DNA of 5,673 nucleotides from Sedimentisphaerales bacterium (GCA_030640865.1 DAOWIP010000027.1:1-5673); one strand, 5' to 3'. Positions 1 to 5,673 are shown, numbered from the stretch's first letter. The notes: generated by a model from the letters alone, not told the origin. Numbers and translations: made by a program.

Positions 1-180
1 ACCTACAACATTCCCAATGGAAAATATACCGACCACGGCCCAATCTTCTTCGCGAACGGCCAAAGGCCCGCGTATGTCAATTCGATAACCGTAGGAAAAG
101 ACGGAACGGTCTATACTCTCGGAAGAATTACAAAGAACGGCCGCACACTAACCGACCTGATTAGTATTTCGGTACCGTAA
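1..180 (+). CDS. C-terminal end of an unidentified, probably beta-propeller protein (5' truncated by window)
   Basis: Frame 1 is open from the first base to a TAA at 178-180, giving 59 residues of a protein that begins outside the window. The visible part is rich in Gly, Thr and short alternating hydrophobic strands. It includes a stretch reading SITVGKDGTVYTLGRI and ends LISISVP. A repeated 'hydrophobic-T-x-G-x-D-G-x-hydrophobic-Y' pattern of this type is common in the blades of beta-propeller and Kelch/sugar-lyase-associated proteins, so a last propeller blade is the best guess. No catalytic motif can be seen and the family cannot be named. It is oriented like hisF, but nearly 300 nt containing hairpin repeats and a promoter separate them, so they are probably not one operon. 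Confidence 0.6.
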   Translation, partial: TYNIPNGKYTDHGPIFFANGQRPAYVNSITVGKDGTVYTLGRITKNGRTLTDLISISVP

Positions 181-205
181 TGTAGCGTAACCTTCCAGGT
201 TACGA
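181..205 (+). repeat. REP-like hairpin element 1 (GTAG head, 7-bp stem)
   Basis: Directly after the upstream stop codon the sequence reads TGTAG, then CGTAACC (186-192), a 5-nt loop TTCCA (193-197) and GGTTACG (198-204), a perfect 7-bp inverted repeat, followed by ATTAA. There is no T-tract, so it is not a standard intrinsic terminator. A GTAG tetranucleotide in front of a palindrome is the known layout of REP sequences mobilised by RAYT (TnpA_REP, Y1 HUH) transposases. The call rests on this layout and on the two related elements at 251-313. No RAYT gene is in the window. Confidence 0.5.
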
Positions 206-250
206 TTAATAGTCTGTATTTAGCGTCAAAAAACAGAGTATTTCGCATTA

Positions 251-281
251 GAATCTCAAGCAAGGATGCTTAAGTTACATT
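251..281 (-). repeat. REP-like hairpin element 2, degenerate copy
   Basis: This is a 31-nt unit almost identical to the next one (3 differences). On the + strand it contains CTCAAGCA, loop AGGA, TGCTTAAG, an 8-bp stem with one mismatch (255-274). Read on the - strand it starts TGTAA, followed by the stem, a TCCT loop and ATTC, so the GTAG head is mutated to GTAA. It appears to be a decayed copy of element 3, duplicated with a 32-nt period. Confidence 0.5.
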
Positions 282-313
282 GGAATCTCAAGCAGGGATG
301 CTTGAGCTACATT
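282..313 (-). repeat. REP-like hairpin element 3, intact copy
   Basis: On the + strand it contains CTCAAGCA, loop GGGA, TGCTTGAG (287-306), a perfect 8-bp stem. On the - strand it reads TGTAG, stem, TCCC loop, stem, ATTCC. This matches the layout of element 1 (TGTAG, stem, pyrimidine-rich TTCCA loop, stem, ATTAA) although the stem sequences differ. Elements 2 and 3 are in direct tandem order, and both are inverted relative to element 1. This resembles BIME-like clusters of REPs. Confidence 0.55.
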
Positions 314-329
314 ACCGGAAAAAACAACA

Positions 330-358
330 TTGCCAAAGAAGGGAAAATCGTATAGAAT
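330..358 (+). promoter_or_regulatory. Predicted sigma70-type promoter for hisF
   Basis: TTGCCA at 330-335 and TAGAAT at 353-358 are each one mismatch from the -35 and -10 consensus, with an optimal 17-bp spacer. Transcription would start near 365, leaving a leader of about 100 nt before hisF. The site begins 17 nt after the last REP-like element, so expression of hisF probably does not depend on the upstream gene. Assigned by pattern only. Confidence 0.5.
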
Positions 359-464
359 AAAGGTTTGCGAGAGACCCTATGGGGGCTGGGGCGTTGTTGC
401 AAAATTGCCGTAACTCCTGTTGTAATCGAGAGATAACAGTACTGAAATACTGCCGGAATCTGCG

Positions 465-1262
465 ATGTTGGCCAAACGAATAATACCATGCCTGGATGTT
501 GATAAAGGCCGTGTAGTCAAGGGGATTAAGTTCTTCGATCATCGTGACGCCGGATCGGTGGAGGAGTGCGCTCGGCGTTACGAACAGCAGGGAGCCGACG
601 AACTCGTTTTTTATGACATAACCGCCAGCCATGAGAACCGCGATTTGACAGTGAATGTACTCAGCAAGGCGTCCGAGCAGGTTTTTATGCCCCTGACGGT
701 TGGCGGTGGAATACGGACCATCGATGACGTGCGGCTGATGCTCAGCAGTGGCGCCGACAAGGTCAGTATAAATACAGCGGCTGTGCTGGACCAAAACCTT
801 ATTAAACGATCCGCTCTGCGATTCGGCAGCCAGTGTATCGTGCTCGCGATCGACGCGAACCGTGTAATGAAAGACGGTATCGAGAAATGGGAAGTTTTTA
901 TCAATGGAGGCCGAAAACCTACCGGAATCGACGTAATGAATTGGGTTCGTAAGGGCCGTGCCGACGGGGCCGGAGAGATTGTCCTTAATGTTATGAACGC
1001 CGATGGAACAAAAAAAGGTTATGACCTGGAAATGACCGCGGCCGTCAGCGAAGAGGTGGATATCCCCGTGGTTGCCAGCGGCGGAGCCGGTGATCCGGAA
1101 GATATGTACCAGGTATTGACCAGGGGCAAAGCGGAAGCGGCACTCGCGGCAAGTATTTTTCACTTTGGCCAATATTCCATCCAACAGACCAAACAGTATC
1201 TGCACAATAAAGGGATTGTCGTAAGGCTGGACTATCAGGTACAGCCCATAAGCCGAAATTGA
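465..1262 (+). CDS. hisF: Imidazole glycerol phosphate synthase, cyclase subunit HisF
   Basis: HisF is a (beta/alpha)8-barrel that takes ammonia from the glutaminase HisH and converts PRFAR into imidazole glycerol phosphate and AICAR, in cytoplasmic histidine biosynthesis. The 265-residue product starts with the family signature MLAKRIIPCLDV and has catalytic Asp11 and Asp130, the phosphate-binding stretches LTVGGGIR (about 77-84) and VASGGAG (about 203-209), INGGRKPTG (146-154), and the NADGTKKGYD loop with the second conserved Asp at 180. ALAASIFHFG near the C-terminus is also typical. Where many HisF proteins have MDRDG this one has MNADG, similar to the E. coli-type NMMNQDG, so it is not a defect. 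It is slightly longer than the usual 250-258 residues, with a tail of about 11 residues. The conserved N-terminus fixes the ATG start; the ribosome site is weak (GGAA, 6 nt upstream). No other his gene is adjacent, so the histidine genes appear to be dispersed. Confidence 0.97.
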   Translation: MLAKRIIPCLDVDKGRVVKGIKFFDHRDAGSVEECARRYEQQGADELVFYDITASHENRDLTVNVLSKASEQVFMPLTVGGGIRTIDDVRLMLSSGADKVSINTAAVLDQNLIKRSALRFGSQCIVLAIDANRVMKDGIEKWEVFINGGRKPTGIDVMNWVRKGRADGAGEIVLNVMNADGTKKGYDLEMTAAVSEEVDIPVVASGGAGDPEDMYQVLTRGKAEAALAASIFHFGQYSIQQTKQYLHNKGIVVRLDYQVQPISRN

Positions 1263-1275
1263 GGCATTCCTCAAT
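1258..1275 (+). terminator. Small hairpin overlapping the hisF stop codon (possible weak terminator)
   Basis: ATTGAGG (1258-1264), loop CATT, CCTCAAT (1269-1275) form a perfect 7-bp stem with a 4-nt loop, beginning inside the last codons of hisF. It is followed by AATAATCC and not by a run of T, so intrinsic termination would be inefficient. It may mark a processing or 3' stabilising site between hisF and the downstream cluster. Confidence 0.3.
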
Positions 1276-1332
1276 AATAATCCACGAATAACCATACAAA
1301 AAACCGCGAACAGCCATATAAGCAGTTATGCA

Positions 1333-1337
1333 AGGAG
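1333..1337 (+). promoter_or_regulatory. Strong Shine-Dalgarno that decides the TTG start of the PilT-like gene
   Basis: AGGAG lies 6 nt before TTG at 1344. The two nearby ATGs (1328 and 1340) share a different frame and reach a stop at 1349-1351, so they cannot start the long gene. The TTG is therefore the best initiation codon. Confidence 0.75.
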
Positions 1338-1343
1338 ATATGA

Positions 1344-2474
1344 TTGAGTAAGCAACCGATTTCGAAACAGTTGGCTGGTGGTAAAAAGCCCGCGATCGAC
1401 AAGTTTTTCAATCTGGCGATCAAGACTGAGTCTTCGGATATTCATCTGAAGGGCTGCGCAGTTGCGAGGATTCGTTCAGGTGGGTATCTTCGTTCCACTA
1501 CCGCTGATCCTATTCCGGAAGAGAAACTGCAGGAGATGATCTTTGAGATACTATCTGAAGAACAAAAAGAATATTTCCTGGAAAACGGCGCACTTGATTT
1601 CGCGTATGATATGGGCAGCAGCGATCGTTTTCGTGTGAATATTTTCCGTCAGCGTGGCAATGTCTCCCTTGCGGCCCGTCGAGTCAGCAGTGTAATCCCG
1701 GCATTCGAGAGCCTGCATTTACCGCCAATTGTCCAGGAGATTGCCAAAATTCATCAGGGCCTGGTTTTAGTTACCGGCGTAACCGGTTGCGGCAAAAGTA
1801 CCACCATCGCCTCTATGCTCGACCAGATCAACCACCAACGGCATTGTCATATTATCACTATTGAGGACCCGATCGAGTTTGTGTATAAGGATGATAAGGC
1901 CCTGGTAAGCCAGCGTGAGGTCGGCATTGATGTAGCCAGTTACGATGACGCATTACGCTCGCTGATGCGTGAGGACCCTGACGTGGTGCTGATCGGTGAA
2001 ATGCGTGATTATGCCACACTCGTCGCCGGCCTGCGGGCATCCGAAACCGGGCACCTTGTCTTCGCCACTTTGCACAGTACCGATGCATATCAAACCGTTA
2101 CAAGGATGCTGGACCTTACACCACAAATTGAGAGACACATGGTACGTCAGGCGCTGGTAGGTAACCTGCGGGCAGTAATTTCACAACGGCTGCTGCCGAC
2201 AATACGCAAGGAGATGCCGCGAGTACCGGCGTTGGAAATAATGATAGTCAACCCGGCGGCTCGCAAGCTGATAGCCGAAGAACGCGAGCTGGATTTACCC
2301 ACTGTGATCAAAAATTCATACGCGGAAGGTATGATTGATTATACCGAATCATTACGGCAATTGGTGGAACAGGAATATATCGATTTGAAGACGGCTTATA
2401 ATTATGCGCCAAAAGCTGAGGAATTGAAAATGTCGATGAAGGGCATTCGAACGGGTGGGGCAGGAATTCTATAG
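1344..2474 (+). CDS. PilT-family type IV pilus retraction-type ATPase, motifs intact
   Basis: This 376-residue cytoplasmic motor ATPase of the PilT/GspE superfamily matches PilT in length and layout. An N-terminal domain contains SSDIHLKG (about 30-37), where PilT usually has ASDLHL. The RecA-like core has Walker A GVTGCGKST (145-153, Lys151), the Asp box TIEDPIEFV (172-180), Walker B with the PilT-type GEMRD (DPDVVLIGEMRD, 211-222), a RASETGHLVFATLHS stretch (231-245) with the His-box residues, and SQRLLP (280-285). The C-terminal part corresponds to the PilT AIRNLIRE region (here AARKLIAEERE, about 305-315). All expected catalytic residues are present, so it should hydrolyse ATP and drive pilus disassembly or a related movement. 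Small departures are V and C in place of P and S in Walker A. It starts with TTG behind a strong AGGAG. The next gene follows after 58 nt and encodes a degenerate GspE/PilB relative, which suggests they work together. Whether it is a true pilT or a specialised paralogue cannot be told here, so no symbol is given. Confidence 0.9.
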   Translation: MSKQPISKQLAGGKKPAIDKFFNLAIKTESSDIHLKGCAVARIRSGGYLRSTTADPIPEEKLQEMIFEILSEEQKEYFLENGALDFAYDMGSSDRFRVNIFRQRGNVSLAARRVSSVIPAFESLHLPPIVQEIAKIHQGLVLVTGVTGCGKSTTIASMLDQINHQRHCHIITIEDPIEFVYKDDKALVSQREVGIDVASYDDALRSLMREDPDVVLIGEMRDYATLVAGLRASETGHLVFATLHSTDAYQTVTRMLDLTPQIERHMVRQALVGNLRAVISQRLLPTIRKEMPRVPALEIMIVNPAARKLIAEERELDLPTVIKNSYAEGMIDYTESLRQLVEQEYIDLKTAYNYAPKAEELKMSMKGIRTGGAGIL

Positions 2475-2532
2475 TGCTCACGATTGAGTTTTCCCGTTAG
2501 TACGCGGGTAAAAAACCTTGCGATAAGATGTT

Positions 2533-4284
2533 ATGGTTTCGCTCGCGGGAATTTCCATACGCGATGCGTATATAACTGGAGCTTCGCTGCTTATGTATAA
2601 CGATTTATTAGTTCAGATACCCGGCCTGGGCGGTTATATAGCAATCTGGAAAATCATCTTCCTTCTGGCTCTCTTCGGCTTCTGGGCATGGGTGGGCCAG
2701 TGGATGGATAAAGATGCCCCGGCAGTGGGTACGAACCGAACGTTTTGGAACAACATTTACCTCGGTGTCGGCCTGATTATTCTGGCGTTCTGGTTCTTTC
2801 TGCCGGTACCCTTTATTGTTGAATTGTTGATGTTCCTGGTAATCTGGTCAACAGTCGTTATTATCTACGTTCTGCACCGCAACGCGAAAGTGCCGAGGAC
2901 CCAGACTATACTGACGCTGGACCACATAAAGTGGCTGTTGAGTTTCGAGGAACGCAAACGGAAAAAGATGAACCCCCGTCTGGTCTTCATATCCGTCAAC
3001 GACAACGAACTTCCCATTCCATACAAACAGGACCAGGAATATACCGGATATATTGCCGCTGAAGTACTCCTGCACGATATGTGGCGACGGCGTGTCAGTC
3101 ATGTGATTATGGTGCCTCATGGTGAGCAATATCAGCTTCGCTACGTGATTGACGGCATTACAACGGTAGAGGGAGATCGGCCTCGTGAAGAGGCAATGGG
3201 TAGTATAGTATATCTGAAAGCAGTAGCCGGCCTGGATGTGGAGGACCATCGCCGTCCTCAGGAAGGTAGTTTTTTTACGATCCGTACGGGCCAGAAGGAC
3301 ACGGGTTGGCGAATTTCGACATCCGGCAGTACACGCGGTGAACAGTTGAGTCTGGAGCGTATCGAAGAGACAAAAAGCTTTACTATCGACGTGGTGGGGC
3401 TGCATCCGGATCAATTGGAGATGGTACAAAAGGTGATCGAGCAGCCCAGCGGCATTACGCTGGTAACGGGGCCGAAGGGGAACGGTTCGACAACAACACT
3501 TTACGGTCTGATACGTTATCACGACGCTTTCATCCAGAACATTCACACACTCGAGAATGAATGCCTGATGGAAGTGGATAATATCAGCCAGCATGAAATG
3601 GAAAAGGGACCAAAGGCCCATAGCAGCGCCCAGCAGTTGCGCAGTGTGTTCCATGTGGACCCGGATGTGTTGATGGTAAGTTTCTGCGACGGGAAGGATA
3701 TGGCTCAATTGATAACCAAGGCGGCCCGTACAGAAAAGAAGGTTTATGTGGGCATGTCGGCGGATAACGCCTTCCAGGCACTGGGGGATTGGATGAAGAT
3801 GGTTGGCGACAGCAAAAAGGTGGCGGATACTCTCCTGGCAGTTACCAATCAAAGACTGATTCGTGTCCTTTGCCATGAATGCCGCCAGGCGTATGCACCC
3901 GACGTAACCATGCTGAAAAAACTCAATCTGCCGTCGGACAAGATCAGGAAGTTCTATCGTCCGCCCGCCGAAATCGAATATGATAAACACGGTAATCCGA
4001 TCCTTTGTCCAAGCTGCCAGGGTACAGGCTATTTTGGCCGGACCGCTGTTTTTGAGACTTTCATGATCTCTGACGCCTTACGAAAACTAATTGCCGAGGA
4101 TGCGCCGGTCAATGTGTTGCGGACGCAATGCCGCAAGGAACGGATGCTGTTCTTACAGGAACAGGTCCTGCGGAAAGTAATCGACGGTACAACAAGTATT
4201 CAGGAGGTACTCCGGGTTACCGCTGAACAAAAACCGAAAAGACGACCAGGAAAAAGTGATTGCCGATTAAATATGGAGTATTAA
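2533..4284 (+). CDS. Membrane-anchored GspE/PilB-like protein with degenerate ATPase motifs (probable pseudo-ATPase)
   Basis: The product has 583 residues from ATG 2533. Three hydrophobic segments come first (about 36-56, 74-92 and 93-114), unusual for this normally soluble family. A GspE/PilB N2-like domain follows: RYVIDG (203-208), LKAVAGLDVEDHRRPQEG (228-245) and RISTSGSTRGE (260-270). The C-terminal RecA-like fold is recognisable but its active site is lost. Walker A reads GPKGNGSTTT (313-322) with Ser319 for the invariant Lys; Walker B reads DPDVLMVSFCD (376-386) with Phe384 for the catalytic Glu; the Asp box reads TLENE (339-343) for T-V/I-EDP; the His box (402-413) has no His. The zinc-binding pairs C447/C450 and C492/C495 are intact, as is NQRLIR (439-444). 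It probably does not hydrolyse ATP and may act as a membrane-docked scaffold or regulatory subunit beside the PilT-like ATPase. A second possible start is ATG 2593 (Met21), which has GGAG 11 nt upstream and leaves all three membrane segments; ATG 2533 has no clear ribosome site. Confidence 0.88.
   Translation: MVSLAGISIRDAYITGASLLMYNDLLVQIPGLGGYIAIWKIIFLLALFGFWAWVGQWMDKDAPAVGTNRTFWNNIYLGVGLIILAFWFFLPVPFIVELLMFLVIWSTVVIIYVLHRNAKVPRTQTILTLDHIKWLLSFEERKRKKMNPRLVFISVNDNELPIPYKQDQEYTGYIAAEVLLHDMWRRRVSHVIMVPHGEQYQLRYVIDGITTVEGDRPREEAMGSIVYLKAVAGLDVEDHRRPQEGSFFTIRTGQKDTGWRISTSGSTRGEQLSLERIEETKSFTIDVVGLHPDQLEMVQKVIEQPSGITLVTGPKGNGSTTTLYGLIRYHDAFIQNIHTLENECLMEVDNISQHEMEKGPKAHSSAQQLRSVFHVDPDVLMVSFCDGKDMAQLITKAARTEKKVYVGMSADNAFQALGDWMKMVGDSKKVADTLLAVTNQRLIRVLCHECRQAYAPDVTMLKKLNLPSDKIRKFYRPPAEIEYDKHGNPILCPSCQGTGYFGRTAVFETFMISDALRKLIAEDAPVNVLRTQCRKERMLFLQEQVLRKVIDGTTSIQEVLRVTAEQKPKRRPGKSDCRLNMEY
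4275..4278 (+). promoter_or_regulatory. Shine-Dalgarno deciding the ATG 4287 start of the CvpA-like gene
   Basis: GGAG lies 8 nt before ATG 4287 and inside the last codons of the preceding gene, whose TAA is at 4282-4284. This favours ATG 4287 over the upstream in-frame TTG at 4260, which has no ribosome site and would overlap the preceding gene. The 2-nt gap suggests translational coupling. Confidence 0.7.
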
Positions 4285-4286
4285 TA

Positions 4287-5357
4287 ATGATCGCTATTCT
4301 GATTTTCACTGTTATCACGGGTATTCTGATTTTCTATCAGGTATTTACGCAAGGTTTGTTCAGCAATATAATTATGGCGGTGCTTTCACTGGTAGCGGCT
4401 ATAACAGCCTTGAATTACTATGAGCCGCTGGCGGCGCTTTTGAATGATAAAGTTGGAATAATGAATATCGGATTGAAAGGTATTTCGCTGTTGGCGATAT
4501 TTATTGTTACACTTCTGGTGTTACGGACGGTGAGCGACCAGCTTATCAAAGGCAATATGAATTTTCCGCTGATAATAGATCGCCTCGGCGGCGGGCTTTG
4601 CGCATTGGTTTCGAGCCTGACGATTTCCGGGATGATCGCATTGGGACTACAGAACATGCCGATATCAGCGGCAATCCTGGGGTTCGACCGCTGCGGGGAG
4701 TCTTTACAGCAGCCGGAATCGGATAAAGGATTTTTTCCATTTGGAGACAGTTTTGTAACAACGATTATGAATCAGGCGAGTTGCTATTGCCTGGCGGGCC
4801 GGGACAGTTTTGCGCATCATCATCCGAATTATCTGCGTGAGCTGTATCTCAATCGTCTGATGCCGGATGATTTCAAAGGCAGCCGCCAGGAGGCAGGGTC
4901 GGACGCCCTGAAAGTTGAGGAAGTATGGCTGATTGATTCGGAGCTTCGCGACACACAAAATCAGGAAGCGGCTATGCTCAAAACAGGGGAATCGCTTATC
5001 GGTGTGCGCATTAAGCTGAAACCCGGTCAGGGCAATCGAGGTGATATGGGAACGGTTGACGCGGATCAAACTATACGATTCTCGATGGGGCAGATACGGC
5101 TGATAGGGTTCAATCCCAACAAACCAGACAAACCCGGTTACAGCCGGTACCCAATCGGTTTCCACGCCAAAGGCCGTTCTACTTATATAAAAAAATCACT
5201 GAAGGAAGGTTACTTCTACAAAAGCAGTAAGAACAAACCGCTTAGCCTGCTTTTCAAGTGGCCCGGCAAAATCAAGGAAGCCCCACCGCAATATATTGAA
5301 TTCAAACGATCATCACGAGCGCCAATTCTGCTAAAGAAAGCTTCAGATAAAAAATAG
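4287..5357 (+). CDS. CvpA-like integral membrane protein with a long C-terminal soluble domain
   Basis: The product has 356 residues from ATG 4287. The N-terminal part has four predicted membrane segments (about 3-19, 25-42, 63-80 and 101-121) with the spacing and Gly-rich last helix (IIDRLGGGLCALVSSLTISG, about 96-115) typical of the CvpA (colicin V production) family of inner-membrane proteins, whose exact role is unclear but has been linked to secretion and envelope stability. About 230 residues without membrane segments follow. This part includes HHHPNYLRELYLNRL (177-191) and a beta-rich stretch GESLIGVRIKLKPGQG (234-249), then a basic end. I do not recognise this tail. It starts 2 nt after the pseudo-ATPase stop, so the two are almost certainly co-transcribed, and it leads into a PBP gene, which points to an envelope function. 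The CvpA call rests on membrane pattern and general resemblance and is less certain than the ATPase calls. Confidence 0.65.
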   Translation: MIAILIFTVITGILIFYQVFTQGLFSNIIMAVLSLVAAITALNYYEPLAALLNDKVGIMNIGLKGISLLAIFIVTLLVLRTVSDQLIKGNMNFPLIIDRLGGGLCALVSSLTISGMIALGLQNMPISAAILGFDRCGESLQQPESDKGFFPFGDSFVTTIMNQASCYCLAGRDSFAHHHPNYLRELYLNRLMPDDFKGSRQEAGSDALKVEEVWLIDSELRDTQNQEAAMLKTGESLIGVRIKLKPGQGNRGDMGTVDADQTIRFSMGQIRLIGFNPNKPDKPGYSRYPIGFHAKGRSTYIKKSLKEGYFYKSSKNKPLSLLFKWPGKIKEAPPQYIEFKRSSRAPILLKKASDKK

Positions 5358-5373
5358 CTTGTAGCGTTTCCTC

Positions 5374-5421
5374 TTATACTCTTACACCCTTATACTCTTA
5401 CACCCTTATACTCTTACACCC
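5374..5421. repeat. Perfect 3 x 16-bp tandem repeat upstream of the PBP gene
   Basis: TTATACTCTTACACCC occurs three times without error (5374-5389, 5390-5405, 5406-5421). Each 16-mer is itself two 8-mers of the form TTAYACYC, so the array is six 8-bp units. It fills most of the 68-nt gap between the CvpA-like gene and the PBP gene and ends 4 nt before the ATG, exactly where a Shine-Dalgarno should be; none is present. Copy number could vary by slippage and might alter translation or transcription of the PBP gene. Confidence 0.9.
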
Positions 5422-5425
5422 ATAT

Positions 5426-5673
5426 ATGTTTCAGCGGCGGTTAGTACAATTTTCGTTTTTATTGGTACTGGCGCTGGGGATACTCATTGCTCGGTTAGCC
5501 TGGCTACAGCTTATCCACGGGCAGGAATATGCCGAACAGGCTGATAAGCTTCTCGAAGGTCGCTACGAATGGCTGGATACGGCACGGGGCACAATCTATG
5601 ACTGCCAAGGTGAGATTTTGGCAGTCGATCAACCTGTCTTTCGAGTTTGTCTTCATTACAAACTGATCCGCCT
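5426..5673 (+). CDS. N-terminus of a class B penicillin-binding protein (FtsI/PBP2/SpoVD type), truncated by window end
   Basis: Only the first 82 codons are present. The product begins MFQRRL, a short basic cytoplasmic tail, followed by one hydrophobic anchor (about 8-27) ending in ARLAWLQLIHGQEYAEQA. That is the usual entry of bitopic transpeptidases into the periplasm. Then comes ARGTIYDCQGEILAVDQPVF (about 52-71), matching the conserved RGxIxDRNGxxLA motif of the class B PBP pedestal domain, with Cys-Gln where Arg-Asn is usual. The family cross-links peptidoglycan during elongation (PBP2) or division (FtsI); the catalytic domain lies outside the window, so the two cannot be separated. ATG 5426 is the only start codon in this frame after the preceding gene; no Shine-Dalgarno is visible because the tandem repeat occupies that place. 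It may be co-transcribed with the three genes before it. Confidence 0.85.
   Translation, partial: MFQRRLVQFSFLLVLALGILIARLAWLQLIHGQEYAEQADKLLEGRYEWLDTARGTIYDCQGEILAVDQPVFRVCLHYKLIR

Noticed and set aside
251..313. Two near-identical 31-nt repeats as a possible CRISPR array
   Set aside because: The copies are almost adjacent (1-nt gap), so there is no spacer; the hairpin and GTAG head fit REP-like elements better.
381..391. G-rich run in the hisF leader as a G-quadruplex or riboswitch
   Set aside because: Only two G-runs are present, and no conserved riboswitch or T-box pattern is visible in the leader.
312..1295. 327-codon open frame on the - strand opposite hisF
   Set aside because: The + strand frame is an unmistakable HisF; the antisense product has no family signature.
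2493..2516. Short inverted repeat CCCG...CGGG between the two ATPase genes as a terminator
   Set aside because: The stem is only about 4-5 bp with a bulge, and it is followed on the + strand by A residues, not T; it does not look like a functional terminator.
2848..3990. 380-codon open frame on the - strand opposite the pseudo-ATPase gene
   Set aside because: Its product is rich in His, Cys and Arg, shows no recognisable motif, and is fully antisense to a clearly homologous + strand protein; it is a coding shadow.
4260..4286. Upstream TTG start for the CvpA-like gene
   Set aside because: It overlaps the preceding gene and has no ribosome site, whereas ATG 4287 has GGAG at 8 nt.
4704..5165. 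153-codon open frame on the - strand inside the CvpA-like gene
   Set aside because: It overlaps an operon gene with a good ribosome site on the + strand and shows no motifs of its own.

Overview
The window reads as a chromosomal segment from a bacterium of about 50% GC. The best guess is Planctomycetota, perhaps a Phycisphaerae-like lineage. This is an inference from the style of the genes: a stand-alone hisF, a membrane-anchored degenerate GspE/PilB-like protein, a CvpA-like protein with a long soluble tail, and a PBP start close by. No rRNA or marker gene fixes the taxonomy. All genes lie on the + strand.

Layout: (1) positions 1-180 hold the C-terminal end of an unidentified, probably beta-propeller protein. 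(2) Positions 181-464 are non-coding. They carry three short hairpin elements with a GTAG-type head, which look like REP (repetitive extragenic palindrome) sequences, one on the + strand and two tandem on the - strand. A good sigma70-like promoter follows, with about 100 nt of leader before hisF. (3) Positions 465-1262 encode HisF, the cyclase subunit of imidazole glycerol phosphate synthase, followed by a small hairpin. (4) Positions 1344-5673 form a likely operon: a PilT-family ATPase with all motifs intact (TTG start, strong Shine-Dalgarno); a GspE/PilB-family protein with about three N-terminal membrane segments and wrecked nucleotide-binding motifs; a CvpA-like membrane protein 2 nt downstream; then, after 68 nt that include a perfect 3 x 16 bp tandem repeat, the N-terminus of a class B penicillin-binding protein (FtsI/PBP2 type), cut by the window edge.

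The most interesting item is the pairing of an apparently active PilT-type motor with a membrane-anchored relative that has lost the Walker A lysine, the Walker B glutamate, the Asp-box aspartate and the His-box histidines, yet keeps an intact reading frame, the N2-like domain and both CxxC zinc-binding pairs. It looks like a non-catalytic scaffold or docking subunit for a type IV pilus/type II secretion-like machine, encoded beside envelope genes. No pilin, PilC/GspF or secretin gene is visible here, so which machine it serves is unknown.
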